From Bacteroidota bacterium (GTDB lineage: Bacteria > Bacteroidota > Bacteroidia > Chitinophagales > Saprospiraceae), in the NCBI GenBank assembly GCA_016124585.1, contig WGNL01000013.1, forward strand, positions 124,001-188,000: DNA of 64,000 bases, in the 5' to 3' direction. The notes under the pieces are model-generated. The model searched no databases and was not told the origin of the DNA. It was given only the letters and a program-made list of their open reading frames with translations. Positions 43,663 through 53,790 of this stretch are shown here, in pieces (position 1 is the first letter of the stretch; the number at the start of each line of letters is the position of its first letter). The position numbers and the translations under genes were made by a program.

Positions 43663-43761
43663 ATGATTGATGTGATTGGAATTTGGCGATGGAAACATTT
43701 GCTAGCTTCCAATCACACCCAAATTAAACCTAAGACAGATAGATTTGGAGTAAAATTTGGG

Positions 43762-43793
43762 CCGCCTCCCGCAAGGGGGCGGTTTCTTTTTTT
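43762..43793 (+). terminator. Terminator after the giant surface protein gene
   Basis: CCGCCTCC and GGGGGCGG (43762-43782) form an 8-bp stem with one T-G pair, followed by TTTCTTTTTTT. Confidence 0.8.
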
Positions 43794-43859
43794 GTCAAAA
43801 CACCAAAAATTAACAGTCGCTTCCAGCAGTTTTTCCTTTCCTTCGTGAAAAATTTATTG

Positions 43860-45887
43860 ATGAAAAAAGCTGCACCTTCTATCTTATTTTGGTTGCTCCT
43901 CTTGTCATTTCGCCCTACGGTTTTTGCGCAGCAAGAAGATTCTGACACGTTGATAACCAATGATTTGCAAACAGTGACCGTCACCGCTTACCGGCTTGAA
44001 ACGACCGACCTCGAAACACCACTTTCAATTACCAGAATCAATGAGCGCCAACTTCAAACAGGAACACAGCAACTGGCGCTCGATGAGGCTTTGGCCAATA
44101 TCCCAGGTGTTTTTGTTCAGAATGGCACCAACTTCGCCCAAGATATTCGGATAAGTATTCGGGGGTTTGGTGCTAGGTCAGCATTTGGGATTCGTGGAAT
44201 AAAAATACTTGTGGACGGATTCCCAGAAAGCACCCCAGATGGTACCGCTCAAGTGGACGCCATAGACCCTAGTGCTTTGACTGGAATTGATGTTATTCGG
44301 AGCGGCACAGGTGGTTTGTATGGTAATGCAAGTGGTGGTTATATTAATTTCAACACTATGCGTTTTGTGGAGAAGCAATGGGGTGAAATGAGTTCAACAA
44401 TTGGCGGTTACGGCTTCCATAAAAGCCAGCTAAGGCTTGGAGGCAGTTTAACCAATAAGTTTCTTTATTCCTTGAACAGTTCATATGTTGCATTAGAGGG
44501 CTATCGTGAACATAGTGCTATGAGGAATTTCCTCCTAAATGGTGGCTTTTTAGCGCCTATTGATAGTTCATTGAGCATACGAGGAGTATTTACTTTCGTA
44601 AATAGCCCATTGGCACAAGATCCGGGCGGTTTAAATGCTAAACAAATAATACAAGACAGAACAAGTCCAGGCAATAATTATGAATATTATGATGCTGGAG
44701 AGAACTTGTGGCAAGTACGCATGGGCATTGGGTTGATAAAGAAGTTTTCAAAACAGCATCGTATTAACACCAGCTTTTTTCAAACCAACCGCAGCTTTAA
44801 CAGCAATTTGATTAATGATATAGTACAATTTCAGCGGTCATATACTGGAGGAAGTTTTAGCTATCAATTCGAAACAAAGCCTAACACAGTTAATTGGCAG
44901 TTCACAGCAGGTATTGACTTAGAAAAACAGACCGACGACAGAAGTAGATTTGAAAATAATGGAGGAGAAAGAGGCGACCAATATGCATATGGAACGGAAA
45001 CATTTGGTTCGCTTGGCATTTTTTTGGTTCAGAAATTAGAATTGGGGCAACATTTTACCCTGTTACCTGCATTTAGATATGATGCAGTCCGAATAGCTTC
45101 AGATGATAAAACGCCAAACTCATTACCGGATTTAGACTTAGTGGACTCCTACCACTCACTCAATCCTTCCATTGGTTTTTCAATCATGTTGGCACCCGGG
45201 TTCCATCTATTTACCAATTTCAATAAAAATTTCGAAACCCCTACCCTACTTGAAATCAGCCAATCTGCCAACAAACAGTTAAAGCCCCAAAAATCTAAAT
45301 CTATTGAAATTGGCTATAAAATAGCAATGGCCAACGGAAAGATAAGGTTCGAACCGTCTATTTTCAAGATAAAACTTAAAGATGAAATCATATTATACAG
45401 ACCCGACCTTAGTTCAAACTCCCAATATGACAATATTGGCAAATCAACTAGATTGGGCTTAGAAGCAATACTTTCTGGGCAATTTTCCAAAAACATTTAT
45501 GCAAATATCAACTACACACATAGCAACTTTACAATCAATGAATATGGTGATTTTAGAGATAAAATAACTCCCGGAATTCCTAATAATGTATTGGGGATGT
45601 CAGTTGTTTATTCATTTCCGAATGGAATTTCACTCACTTATGGAAATACCCGTGTTGGCCGGATTTACTCATATTACGACAATGAAAACAAGATTAAACC
45701 ATATTGGAATGGTTATTTGAAATTTGATTATTCCTTCTCATTGAAAGTTATTCAAATGTCTCTATTTGGCGGCGCTAACAACCTCTATAATAAATGGTTT
45801 AATGCCAATGTCAGAATCGACGCTTCAAAACCTTATGAACCAGCCCCACTCCGAAATTATTATGTAGGTGCTAAATTCAAGTTTTAA
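43860..45887 (+). CDS. TonB-dependent outer-membrane receptor
   Basis: 675 residues from the ATG at 43860; a GTG at 43845 would add 5. The signal peptide ends VFAQQ. The plug domain (about 45-160) has LQTVTVTAYR, IPGVFVQNGT, SIRGFGARSAFGIRGIKILVDGFPE (key: IRGFG, ILVDG) and GTGGLYGNASGGYINF. The 22-strand barrel ends in LRNYYVGAKFKF, with a terminal Phe as expected for Bam recognition. No N-terminal carboxypeptidase-like domain is present and no SusD partner follows, so the cargo is more likely a metal chelate or small molecule than a glycan, which is inference. Three bases separate it from the next gene, so the two form an operon. Confidence 0.92.
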   Translation: MKKAAPSILFWLLLLSFRPTVFAQQEDSDTLITNDLQTVTVTAYRLETTDLETPLSITRINERQLQTGTQQLALDEALANIPGVFVQNGTNFAQDIRISIRGFGARSAFGIRGIKILVDGFPESTPDGTAQVDAIDPSALTGIDVIRSGTGGLYGNASGGYINFNTMRFVEKQWGEMSSTIGGYGFHKSQLRLGGSLTNKFLYSLNSSYVALEGYREHSAMRNFLLNGGFLAPIDSSLSIRGVFTFVNSPLAQDPGGLNAKQIIQDRTSPGNNYEYYDAGENLWQVRMGIGLIKKFSKQHRINTSFFQTNRSFNSNLINDIVQFQRSYTGGSFSYQFETKPNTVNWQFTAGIDLEKQTDDRSRFENNGGERGDQYAYGTETFGSLGIFLVQKLELGQHFTLLPAFRYDAVRIASDDKTPNSLPDLDLVDSYHSLNPSIGFSIMLAPGFHLFTNFNKNFETPTLLEISQSANKQLKPQKSKSIEIGYKIAMANGKIRFEPSIFKIKLKDEIILYRPDLSSNSQYDNIGKSTRLGLEAILSGQFSKNIYANINYTHSNFTINEYGDFRDKITPGIPNNVLGMSVVYSFPNGISLTYGNTRVGRIYSYYDNENKIKPYWNGYLKFDYSFSLKVIQMSLFGGANNLYNKWFNANVRIDASKPYEPAPLRNYYVGAKFKF

Positions 45888-45890
45888 CAG

Positions 45891-47969
45891 ATGATAAAAT
45901 TTCATTGCGTCATATTTTTACTTTTTATCGGAATTATGGTCGAGGCCCAAACCGACAGCCTCAACCTTGCACCCAGTAGCGAGGACCTACTTGAATCCTA
46001 CTCGCAGGGCCAAGAAGAGGAAGCGAGTTTTGACTACAACGACCTTTTCGACCGATTAGCCTATTTGCGTCGTCGGCCACTTGACCTCAACAAGGCTACA
46101 GCTACCGATCTAGCAGAGTTCCCATTCCTGACAGATTTACAACGGAATGCACTACCAATATACCGCAATCAATACGGTAACCTGATTTCAATTTATGAAC
46201 TACAGGCTATTCCAGGATTTGATGTGGCCACTATCAAGCAACTCTTGCCATTTGTAACTGTAACTGGGCCTGGCCTCCTCAACCAAGAAAGGCAAACCTT
46301 GGGCAACAATCACCAACAAGTAATTATGCGCTGGTCGAGGCAGTTGGAGAAAAAAAATGGCTTTCTCGTTCCAGACACGGATTTAACAGCAAGCCGGTAC
46401 CTTGGCAGCCCAGACCAATTGTATTTTAGGTACCGTTTTACCCGTGGCGACCGAATTTCAGCAGGAATCACTGCCGAGAAAGATGCTGGGGAAGAATTCT
46501 TCAAGGGTAGCAATCGCAAAGGTTTTGACTTTTACAGTGCACATTTATTCATCAAAAATCCAGTACAAAGAGTAAAGGCTTTGGCACTTGGTGACTATGC
46601 CGTCACTATGGGCCAAGGGCTTTTGGTTTACCAAGGATTTGCCCCAAGAAAAAGTGCCGTTACTACCCTCGTGAGCCGAAGTGGAAGGCCACTCAGGGCA
46701 TTCAGTTCGGTCAGTGAGTATGATTTTTTCAGAGGTGCTGCCACAGTCATTGATTTGGGGAAAAACTTAGACTTGCTGGCCTTCGCATCTAGTCGAAAAA
46801 GGGACGCCAACCTCGACACACAAGACGGAACTGATGACCCCGATGCGGAATTTGCAACTTCGTTACAAACCAGTGGGCTGCACCGTACAAAAAATGAATT
46901 GGCTGACAGAGCTGCTATTCAACAGAACTCGGCAGGGGCTTCTTTGAAGTTCCAACGAAAACGTCTTGGCATCGCATTAAATGGGCTTTATGAACACCTT
47001 GACAAGCCGCTTCAGCGAACTGCTGCTGTTTATAACCAATATTATTTCAATGGCACATCCCTGTTAAACATGAGCATTGACTATAATTGGTCACTTCGCA
47101 ATGTGTATTTTTTTGGTGAAACAGCACGTAGTAAGAATGGTGCGGTATCCAGCATAAACGGGTTGGTTGCTGCACTGGACCGAAGAGTTGATTTGGCGTT
47201 GGTGTTACGAAATTTTGCAAGGGATTATCAATCCTTGAACGCCAAACCATTTGCTGAAACCTCCTCAGGGGGATTAAACGAAAAAGGAGCCTACCTAGGC
47301 CTTCAAGTTACGCCCAACAAACATTGGCTCTTGAATGCTTACTTCGACCAATGGCACCATGATTGGCTCAGGTTCTCTGTCGATGCACCTTCCCAGGGCA
47401 GTGAATGGCTGGCTCGTGCGACATACATACAAAAGCGAAAACTGGAGGTTTATGCCCAATTGCGAAGCGAAAAAAAAGAAGAAAACCAGCCAGCCAATGA
47501 AACGAAAATTGACCAGTTGGTTTTTCGCCATAACCTGCAAGCCCGTCTAAACCTTGGGTTAAAACTAAATCCCAATGTCGAATGGCGGAGCCGTCTCGAC
47601 CTCGGAAGTTCGGAGGTGCCGGGCGACAAAACCAAGGGCATTTCCCTATTTCAGGAATTGATTATCAAACCACAAAACTCCCCATTCTCTGCCAGCACTC
47701 GGTTTGCCATTTTTTCAACGGATGGTTATAATGTCCGATTTTATTCCTACGAACGGGATGTGCTGAATGCTTTTTCCATACCAGCTTATTATGACCGTGG
47801 AACACGTTTTTATGTGAATTTAGGTTATCGGGTCAATCGTCAAATTAGACTGGAAATGAGATATGCCACCACTTATTACCCAGACCAAGATATGATCGGA
47901 AGTGGACTCGAAACGACAAATGGTCATCGAAGAAGTGAGGTGAAAGTACAGCTGAGAGGAGAGTTTTAA
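45891..47969 (+). CDS. Helix-hairpin-helix domain outer-membrane barrel protein
   Basis: 692 residues. The signal peptide (1-19) ends MVEAQ. ComEA-like helix-hairpin-helix segments lie at about 55-125 (LDLNKATATDLAEFPFLTD, LQAIPGFDVATIKQLLP). A long beta-barrel-like region follows with alternating aromatic strands to the terminal Phe (RRSEVKVQLRGEF), for example GDYAVTMGQGLLVYQGFAPRKS. Proteins with this odd combination are common in Bacteroidota, but I know of no established function. HhH domains usually bind DNA, while the barrel suggests the outer membrane. It follows the TonB receptor by 3 bases, so a shared task is likely. Confidence 0.82.
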   Translation: MIKFHCVIFLLFIGIMVEAQTDSLNLAPSSEDLLESYSQGQEEEASFDYNDLFDRLAYLRRRPLDLNKATATDLAEFPFLTDLQRNALPIYRNQYGNLISIYELQAIPGFDVATIKQLLPFVTVTGPGLLNQERQTLGNNHQQVIMRWSRQLEKKNGFLVPDTDLTASRYLGSPDQLYFRYRFTRGDRISAGITAEKDAGEEFFKGSNRKGFDFYSAHLFIKNPVQRVKALALGDYAVTMGQGLLVYQGFAPRKSAVTTLVSRSGRPLRAFSSVSEYDFFRGAATVIDLGKNLDLLAFASSRKRDANLDTQDGTDDPDAEFATSLQTSGLHRTKNELADRAAIQQNSAGASLKFQRKRLGIALNGLYEHLDKPLQRTAAVYNQYYFNGTSLLNMSIDYNWSLRNVYFFGETARSKNGAVSSINGLVAALDRRVDLALVLRNFARDYQSLNAKPFAETSSGGLNEKGAYLGLQVTPNKHWLLNAYFDQWHHDWLRFSVDAPSQGSEWLARATYIQKRKLEVYAQLRSEKKEENQPANETKIDQLVFRHNLQARLNLGLKLNPNVEWRSRLDLGSSEVPGDKTKGISLFQELIIKPQNSPFSASTRFAIFSTDGYNVRFYSYERDVLNAFSIPAYYDRGTRFYVNLGYRVNRQIRLEMRYATTYYPDQDMIGSGLETTNGHRRSEVKVQLRGEF

Positions 47970-48046
47970 AATTTTTGGTGTGACAGAAACGTGTTAGAAT
48001 CTCAAGCCTGCCTATCATTCCACCGAAATTACCCAACATGTTTCAC

Positions 48047-50062
48047 CTAAAACTGCCAACCCAAATTCAATACAAAATTCCGTCCTTGGTCGTGCATATT
48101 GATGTATTTCAACAAGGATAAGTGATCATTGTAAACCCTGTTTGTAAGGTTGCGACAGGTCAGCAAAATTCGAAAGGAACGAATTGTGACACCAGCCCCT
48201 GCTTGCACTAGCCAATAAGATGGCGTTCTTGTTTCATTGACAGAGGGATGGTCTTGAGCCTGGGTGAAACTAGTTCCAAGAGAAACAAATGGCAGTGTCC
48301 AAACTGTATTTTTTATCGGCAAAAAGTATTTACCCTTGGCCATAAATCGATTGGCAGGAATGAAAGGTAACCATGTCCCGTCGTTCCGACGAGCATCCAA
48401 GAAGGCGTAATCCGCATCTATTTGGAATTTCCCCACTCGTTCGTAACTGGCACTCGCCTCAAAACCTTGGAGCATTGCATCCGTTTGCTCATAACGGAAG
48501 ACAGGAAAATCCATGATGCGATCATTCGTCGGATTGAGGTAGATGTAATTGCGAAAGTGGTTTCTGAAAACAGAACCTTGCAATGCGAAGCCACCAAGCC
48601 TCCACTGTGCTGAAAGGTCCAAATTGATGCATTGCTCCACTTTCAAGTTCGGATTTCCTACATACCAACGTGGGGTGCCTTCGTGCTGACCATTGGCAGA
48701 AAGCTCTGCCAAATTTCCAGTCCGAAAGCCAGTTCCAACATCTGCTTTCAGTACCAGGTTTCCGAGTATAATACTTTGGCCAATGGAGCCATTCAACTCA
48801 TCGAATGGTTTACTAAACGGTGAAACCACACCTTGAGCAGGATTCAATGTTTCCGTCTCCAGCGTCTTGATTTGGCGTCGGTCATACCGAATTCCCACCT
48901 CGAAATTGCCCTGAAGCCTTTCCGTGGCTATTTGTTTTTTGAAATAGTTGAAAACTCCAGCCTCCAGTGTATTTGCATCCGGCACGAGTATGCGATCGCC
49001 GATGTTCCGGTTGGTTTGGGCCATTGCAGCCGTACCAATGGTCCAGGCCCAATTGTTGTCAAATTGTTTCAAGATGGAAGCATTCAGCGTAAAAGTTTTG
49101 AGCCATAAATTGAGGCTAGATTCTTCTTCACCTTCCACTTCTTGCCGATGGTTGGCTTGCAAGCCAACTAACAAGTTCAGTCTGCAGTCTTCATCCAGCT
49201 CTATCGTGTTTTTGCTGCTCAAAATTGTAAACAGCACACGCTGGTTTTCATCTTCAAATTCTCTTGAGAGCCTTGGCTCCGAAGCTGCTTCTTGCACTTC
49301 TACCGTATCCTTTAGGAAGCCAAATTGATTTAGGGAGACATGCAGCCTAGTATCCGACGTCCAATTATTTCGATGTAGAAGATAGCCTGTTTTGAGGTTG
49401 TACATGGCAAATCGGGTGTTTGGTACCCGATTACCATCGCCATCGGAATAGTCTGCATGATTTTCCAGTCCAGCTCGAAGCAGGAATTGGTACTTCCCTG
49501 AAGTCTTTATCCCATAATCCAAGCCTGCACCGTAAGTATTGCTGAAAGCTTTTAAGTTTAGTTCTTGTCTGGTTTTTCCAAGTCCTGCGTAATCTTCTTC
49601 GATTAGGTTAACCACACCACCCAATGCTTCAGAACCAAAAAGAAGTGATGATGGGCCTTTTATCAGTTCCACTCGCTGCACGCCTATGTCCGATAAGCCA
49701 AGTCCATTTTCATCTTCCCATTGCTGGTCTTCGAGGCGCTGTCCTCCCAAGTTTATCTGCAAACGATTGCCAAATAAACCACGGATAACAGGCCGGGAAA
49801 CAGGGCCTGTCGTCAATTGCCCCACGCCTGGCAGCGTTGCTAGTGCATCCGACAAGGTTTGCGCCCCAGTTTCCCTCATTTCAGAATTGGTGATGGCGGT
49901 AATGTTTCGGCTGCTGGTGGCAAACGATGGCTTTGCTTCCACGACGAAAACAGGCTTTAGTACCAGCAATTGTAAGGTGTCTTCTTGCTGAGCAACAACA
50001 ATAGTAGATAAGGAAAAAAAAACTAGGAAAAGGCCAAAAGGTGTAGGTAATAAAGTCCGCAT
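48047..50062 (-). CDS. TonB-dependent outer-membrane receptor
   Basis: 671 residues. The signal peptide (about 1-24) ends VVAQQ. The plug (about 35-160) has TLSDALATLPGVGQL, RPVIRGLFGNRLQI and GPSSLLFGSEALGGVVNL. The barrel includes GFRTGNLAELSANGQHEGT and YVGNPNLKVEQ, wording also seen in zinc and small-ligand receptors such as ZnuD, and ends in LNLGWQF with the terminal Phe. The ligand cannot be fixed from sequence. No SusD or carboxypeptidase-like domain is present. It faces the HhH barrel gene, with a 77-base gap between the stops. Confidence 0.92.
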   Translation of the reverse strand: MRTLLPTPFGLFLVFFSLSTIVVAQQEDTLQLLVLKPVFVVEAKPSFATSSRNITAITNSEMRETGAQTLSDALATLPGVGQLTTGPVSRPVIRGLFGNRLQINLGGQRLEDQQWEDENGLGLSDIGVQRVELIKGPSSLLFGSEALGGVVNLIEEDYAGLGKTRQELNLKAFSNTYGAGLDYGIKTSGKYQFLLRAGLENHADYSDGDGNRVPNTRFAMYNLKTGYLLHRNNWTSDTRLHVSLNQFGFLKDTVEVQEAASEPRLSREFEDENQRVLFTILSSKNTIELDEDCRLNLLVGLQANHRQEVEGEEESSLNLWLKTFTLNASILKQFDNNWAWTIGTAAMAQTNRNIGDRILVPDANTLEAGVFNYFKKQIATERLQGNFEVGIRYDRRQIKTLETETLNPAQGVVSPFSKPFDELNGSIGQSIILGNLVLKADVGTGFRTGNLAELSANGQHEGTPRWYVGNPNLKVEQCINLDLSAQWRLGGFALQGSVFRNHFRNYIYLNPTNDRIMDFPVFRYEQTDAMLQGFEASASYERVGKFQIDADYAFLDARRNDGTWLPFIPANRFMAKGKYFLPIKNTVWTLPFVSLGTSFTQAQDHPSVNETRTPSYWLVQAGAGVTIRSFRILLTCRNLTNRVYNDHLSLLKYINMHDQGRNFVLNLGWQF

Positions 50063-50158
50063 CGTCCATCGTTTTGATAAAACAAAATCATGAAAATCAG
50101 CGGCTAAGTAACGGGTATATCAATAAACAGGGGATTATCTTTTTGTAAACTCGGAGTT

Positions 50159-50199
50159 CTAAAAACGCTGCTATTACAATTTGCAATAGCAGCGTTTCA
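50159..50199 (-). terminator. Terminator of the efflux operon
   Basis: AAACGCTGCTATT (50163-50175) pairs perfectly with AATAGCAGCGTTT (50185-50197), a 13-bp stem with a 9-nt loop. The minus-strand T5 run follows. Confidence 0.88.
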
Positions 50200-50205
50200 A
50201 TTTTA

Positions 50206-53200
50206 TCAGGCATAGGTGCCATTCCAGACTTTTTTACCTGTTATCCAACGTACAAGGTACATGAATGCAACAAAAATGAAGAAAAGTGGCCCCAAGAAAC
50301 CCAGCAATGCGATAAACTTCGTTCCATAGAATTTTTCCATGGGCCTCCTCAATCGCTCTGACATGATATACATACTTGGAATCATTAGCAGAGTGAGGAA
50401 GAATGAAAAAATTAAACCAAATATAATCGTCCAAGCTAATGGGCCCCAAAACACGACACTATCACCACCTATCCATATATGTGGGTTAAAATCAGTGAGT
50501 AGGGTGACAAAATTGATATTAAAACCAATTGCTAAAGGAACAAGACCCAATATCGTAGCAACAGCGGTAAGCAATACAGGTATAATACGTACTTTTCCAG
50601 CTTCAATTGCTGCCTCTCTCGTCTTGTAGCCTCGCATTCTTAGTTCATCGGTAAATTCAATTAATAATATACCATTCTTGATTACAATACCTGCTAAACC
50701 AATAACTCCGACCAATACCATAATCGTTGGCATGGACATCCCAGTTATTGCATAGCCTACCAATACCCCAATAATCGAGAAGAATATCTCCGTTAGAATA
50801 ATAAATGGCTTACTCAAAGAATTAAACTGCAAGACTAATATTAGGAATATCATTCCTAATGCGATAATAAGTGCATTGCCGAGGAATGCGTTGGTTTCTT
50901 TTTGTTGTTCACTTTCACCAGTTTGAACAATTGTTACTCCTTCCGGCATTGGATAGGTTGCCTTAAACTCTCCTATTTTTTGTCCAAGTACTTGATTGAT
51001 TTTTGGTGCAGCAGCAAGGTCAGTCACGCTTGACTGCAATTGAATCATTCGCTTCATGTTTTTCCGTTTGACCATACCTGGAGTACTCGTGAAGTCAAAT
51101 TTTGCTACTGAACTAATAGGAACCTGCTTTATTCTACCAGTATTAAAATCACGGAAAGTGATACGCATATTCAATAGATTTTGCAGATCATTTCGCTCTT
51201 CCTGTTTATATCTTACTTGAATTTTATACTCGTCTTCACCATCCTTCAATTTACTGGCCTCATAACCAAAAAGGGCTGTCCGGATAGCACTCCCAATTTG
51301 AGCAGAACTAATTCCTTCCACGGCTGCCCTTTCTTTGTCTACCACGATGGCAACCTCGGGATTGTTCAAATCAACATCAATCGCTAAATTTTCGATACCC
51401 TCTACCCTACTGGTATCCAAGAAATTATGCAAATCCTTGGCCACCATTGCAATCGCATCAAAATCATCACCTGCAATTTCAATATTGACGGGTGGGTCTG
51501 TAGGTGGTCCTGAACTTTCTTGTTCCACAGTGACTTCGGTACCAGGTATGCCTTTAACCAATGCCCGAACACTATCAAGATATGGCAATGTAGGGGTGTA
51601 AGGACGTTCCGCAAATTCAACAAAAGAGACTTGAATTCGACCTAGGTTTGATTGGACACTCCTGTTGTTGTCCATTGGATTATTGGCATTTACCGCCACA
51701 TTTGATATAACACTCTCAACAATAGAGCCGGGTTCTCCAGGGTGCAGACTGGCTAATGCTTTATTGGTTTTAGCTTCCAATATTTTTAACACTCGGTCTG
51801 TTTCCTCCGCTTTAGTCCCAATGGGCATTTTTAAATAGACGTAAATGAAATTGGGTTGTCCACTTGGGAAAAAAGGCAAGTCTGGTTTGCGTGCAATCAA
51901 TGCAAAAAGGGCGATGAAAAAGAAAATAAACACGGAAAAGAACGCCCAAGCTGGTCTTTTGCCCTTTAAAAGCCAATGTAAAAGCCGCTCATAGCCCCCC
52001 ATCATTTTAGGCAGAATGGAGTTTTGGAAATAGAAGATTATATCTTTTAACAACAATCTATTAATCAAAGTGAATATTGGGAATAATATCAAAACCGTAC
52101 CCAATGCTTTTACACCAGCAAGTCGTGCCAATATGCCAAGGATGAACATCGCATAAATCCACCATTTCTTGAAAATGCTGTATTTATTGGTTTGCTGCTT
52201 TTCATCTGGACGCATGAAACTAACCGCAAATACTGGGTTGACAATAAAAGCTACTATCAAAGATGCCAACAGTGTAAATATCAATATTGTCGGTAGGTAA
52301 ATCATAAATTTACCAATAATACCTTTCCAAAACAAAAGCGGAAAAAATGGCGCAACTACTGTAGCTGTACCTGCCAATACTGGAACAAATACCTCACCTG
52401 CCGCCATTTTCGCAGCACGTACAATTGGCATTTTACCATTTTCAAATAAACGGTGCGTGTTTTCAATAACCACAATTGCATCATCCACAATAATTCCTAA
52501 ACCAAACAACAATGCAAAAAGTACAATGAAATTCAAAGTGACATTGCTGCCCACAATTAAATCGGCGGCTGGTAAGAACATAAATGCAACGAATATGCTC
52601 AACGGCACACTCAATGCCACAAAAAAGGCATTCGTTACACCCATGAAAAACATCAAAACCAACAATACCAAAATAAAACCAATGACAATGGTATTGACCA
52701 GTTCATTAAAGGAGGTGGCAGCTTGTTTACTTTGGTCGCCAGTAATTACAATATCCAAGTCTTTCGGCAGTTCTGAAACTTGCATCTCACCAACCACTTC
52801 TTTTACCTTCGCTGCACAATTAATCAAGTTTTCCCCAGGTCTTTTTACGATATTGAGCGTGACTACGTTTTTCCCATTTAACCTTGCATAGCTTTCTTGC
52901 TGCTTGATAGTATCTTTGATTTCAGCAATATCTTTCAATCGAATACTACCACCAGTTGGGGTCTTAACTATGAGGCCGCCAATTTGAAGGCTACTAGCAA
53001 GTTGGCCCTTCACACGCAATGCCCGGTTCATTTCACCTACTTCCAATTGACCACCACTAATGTTCATATTCTCACTGGCGATAGCATTGGAAATATCATT
53101 GAAAGTGACCATCGACTTTTCCATTGCCAATGGATCAACGTCGATTTGAATTTCACGTTCTGGGGCCCCTACAATATCTACTTTGTTAATCTCGGTTAAT

Positions 53201-53742
53201 GTTTCAAATCTATCTTTTAATTTATCGGCATATTGCTTTAATTTAAGACCATCATAATCACCACTTATGTTTACGAACATAATTGGCATATCACTGAATG
53301 AAAATTCAATGACATCAGGCTGGCTAGTCAGGTTATTTGGCAGGTCTGTCTTTGCCTTATCTACTGCATCCTTTACTTTTTGCTTCGCAATTTCTGGGGT
53401 AATATCTGTATCGAACTCGACAATAATAATGCTGTAATCCGTCATGGAGATAGAGTTCACCTTATTGACCTTTACACCAGAAATACCCTTTATTTGCTTT
53501 TCAATCGGCCTAGTAACGAGGTTCTCAATATCTTGGGGTGAATTGCCTACATAAACCGTTGATACCGAAATTGTCGGGACAACAATGTCTGGGAATTGTT
53601 CTTTGGGGAGAGAGGTAAACGTATAAAAACCAAACAGCGTAATGATAATGGTAATTACATACAATGCTGTTTTGTTGTTCACAGCCCAACTCGTGGGTTT
53701 GAATTCCTTGAAAACTTCTTCTTTAATATGTGACCTTTGCAT
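50206..53742 (-). CDS. RND efflux transporter, inner-membrane pump
   Basis: 1178 residues, longer than AcrB. Twelve membrane helices are arranged in two halves, each with a large periplasmic loop. The proton-relay pair is D420-D421 in GLGIIVDDAIVVIEN (helix 4). LPKEQFPDIVVPTISV after helix 1 and GLAGIVIKNGILLIEF in the second half are typical of the AcrB/HAE-1 group. Between the halves is an extra hydrophobic stretch (about 535-580: KWWIYAMFILGILARLAG, LILFPIFTLINRLLL) that adds helices not present in AcrB. It is the last gene of the TolC-adaptor-pump operon, 48 bases after the adaptor gene. Confidence 0.94.
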   Translation of the reverse strand: MQRSHIKEEVFKEFKPTSWAVNNKTALYVITIIITLFGFYTFTSLPKEQFPDIVVPTISVSTVYVGNSPQDIENLVTRPIEKQIKGISGVKVNKVNSISMTDYSIIIVEFDTDITPEIAKQKVKDAVDKAKTDLPNNLTSQPDVIEFSFSDMPIMFVNISGDYDGLKLKQYADKLKDRFETLTEINKVDIVGAPEREIQIDVDPLAMEKSMVTFNDISNAIASENMNISGGQLEVGEMNRALRVKGQLASSLQIGGLIVKTPTGGSIRLKDIAEIKDTIKQQESYARLNGKNVVTLNIVKRPGENLINCAAKVKEVVGEMQVSELPKDLDIVITGDQSKQAATSFNELVNTIVIGFILVLLVLMFFMGVTNAFFVALSVPLSIFVAFMFLPAADLIVGSNVTLNFIVLFALLFGLGIIVDDAIVVIENTHRLFENGKMPIVRAAKMAAGEVFVPVLAGTATVVAPFFPLLFWKGIIGKFMIYLPTILIFTLLASLIVAFIVNPVFAVSFMRPDEKQQTNKYSIFKKWWIYAMFILGILARLAGVKALGTVLILFPIFTLINRLLLKDIIFYFQNSILPKMMGGYERLLHWLLKGKRPAWAFFSVFIFFFIALFALIARKPDLPFFPSGQPNFIYVYLKMPIGTKAEETDRVLKILEAKTNKALASLHPGEPGSIVESVISNVAVNANNPMDNNRSVQSNLGRIQVSFVEFAERPYTPTLPYLDSVRALVKGIPGTEVTVEQESSGPPTDPPVNIEIAGDDFDAIAMVAKDLHNFLDTSRVEGIENLAIDVDLNNPEVAIVVDKERAAVEGISSAQIGSAIRTALFGYEASKLKDGEDEYKIQVRYKQEERNDLQNLLNMRITFRDFNTGRIKQVPISSVAKFDFTSTPGMVKRKNMKRMIQLQSSVTDLAAAPKINQVLGQKIGEFKATYPMPEGVTIVQTGESEQQKETNAFLGNALIIALGMIFLILVLQFNSLSKPFIILTEIFFSIIGVLVGYAITGMSMPTIMVLVGVIGLAGIVIKNGILLIEFTDELRMRGYKTREAAIEAGKVRIIPVLLTAVATILGLVPLAIGFNINFVTLLTDFNPHIWIGGDSVVFWGPLAWTIIFGLIFSFFLTLLMIPSMYIMSERLRRPMEKFYGTKFIALLGFLGPLFFIFVAFMYLVRWITGKKVWNGTYA

Positions 53743-53790
53743 TTTGTTTTGAATTAATTAGGCGAAAATTATTGGGCTATCAATGCCTGT

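Noticed and set aside
45346-45355. GGTTCGAACC, resembling a tRNA T-arm
   Set aside because: It lies within a well-supported TonB receptor gene and no acceptor, D or anticodon arm can be formed around it.
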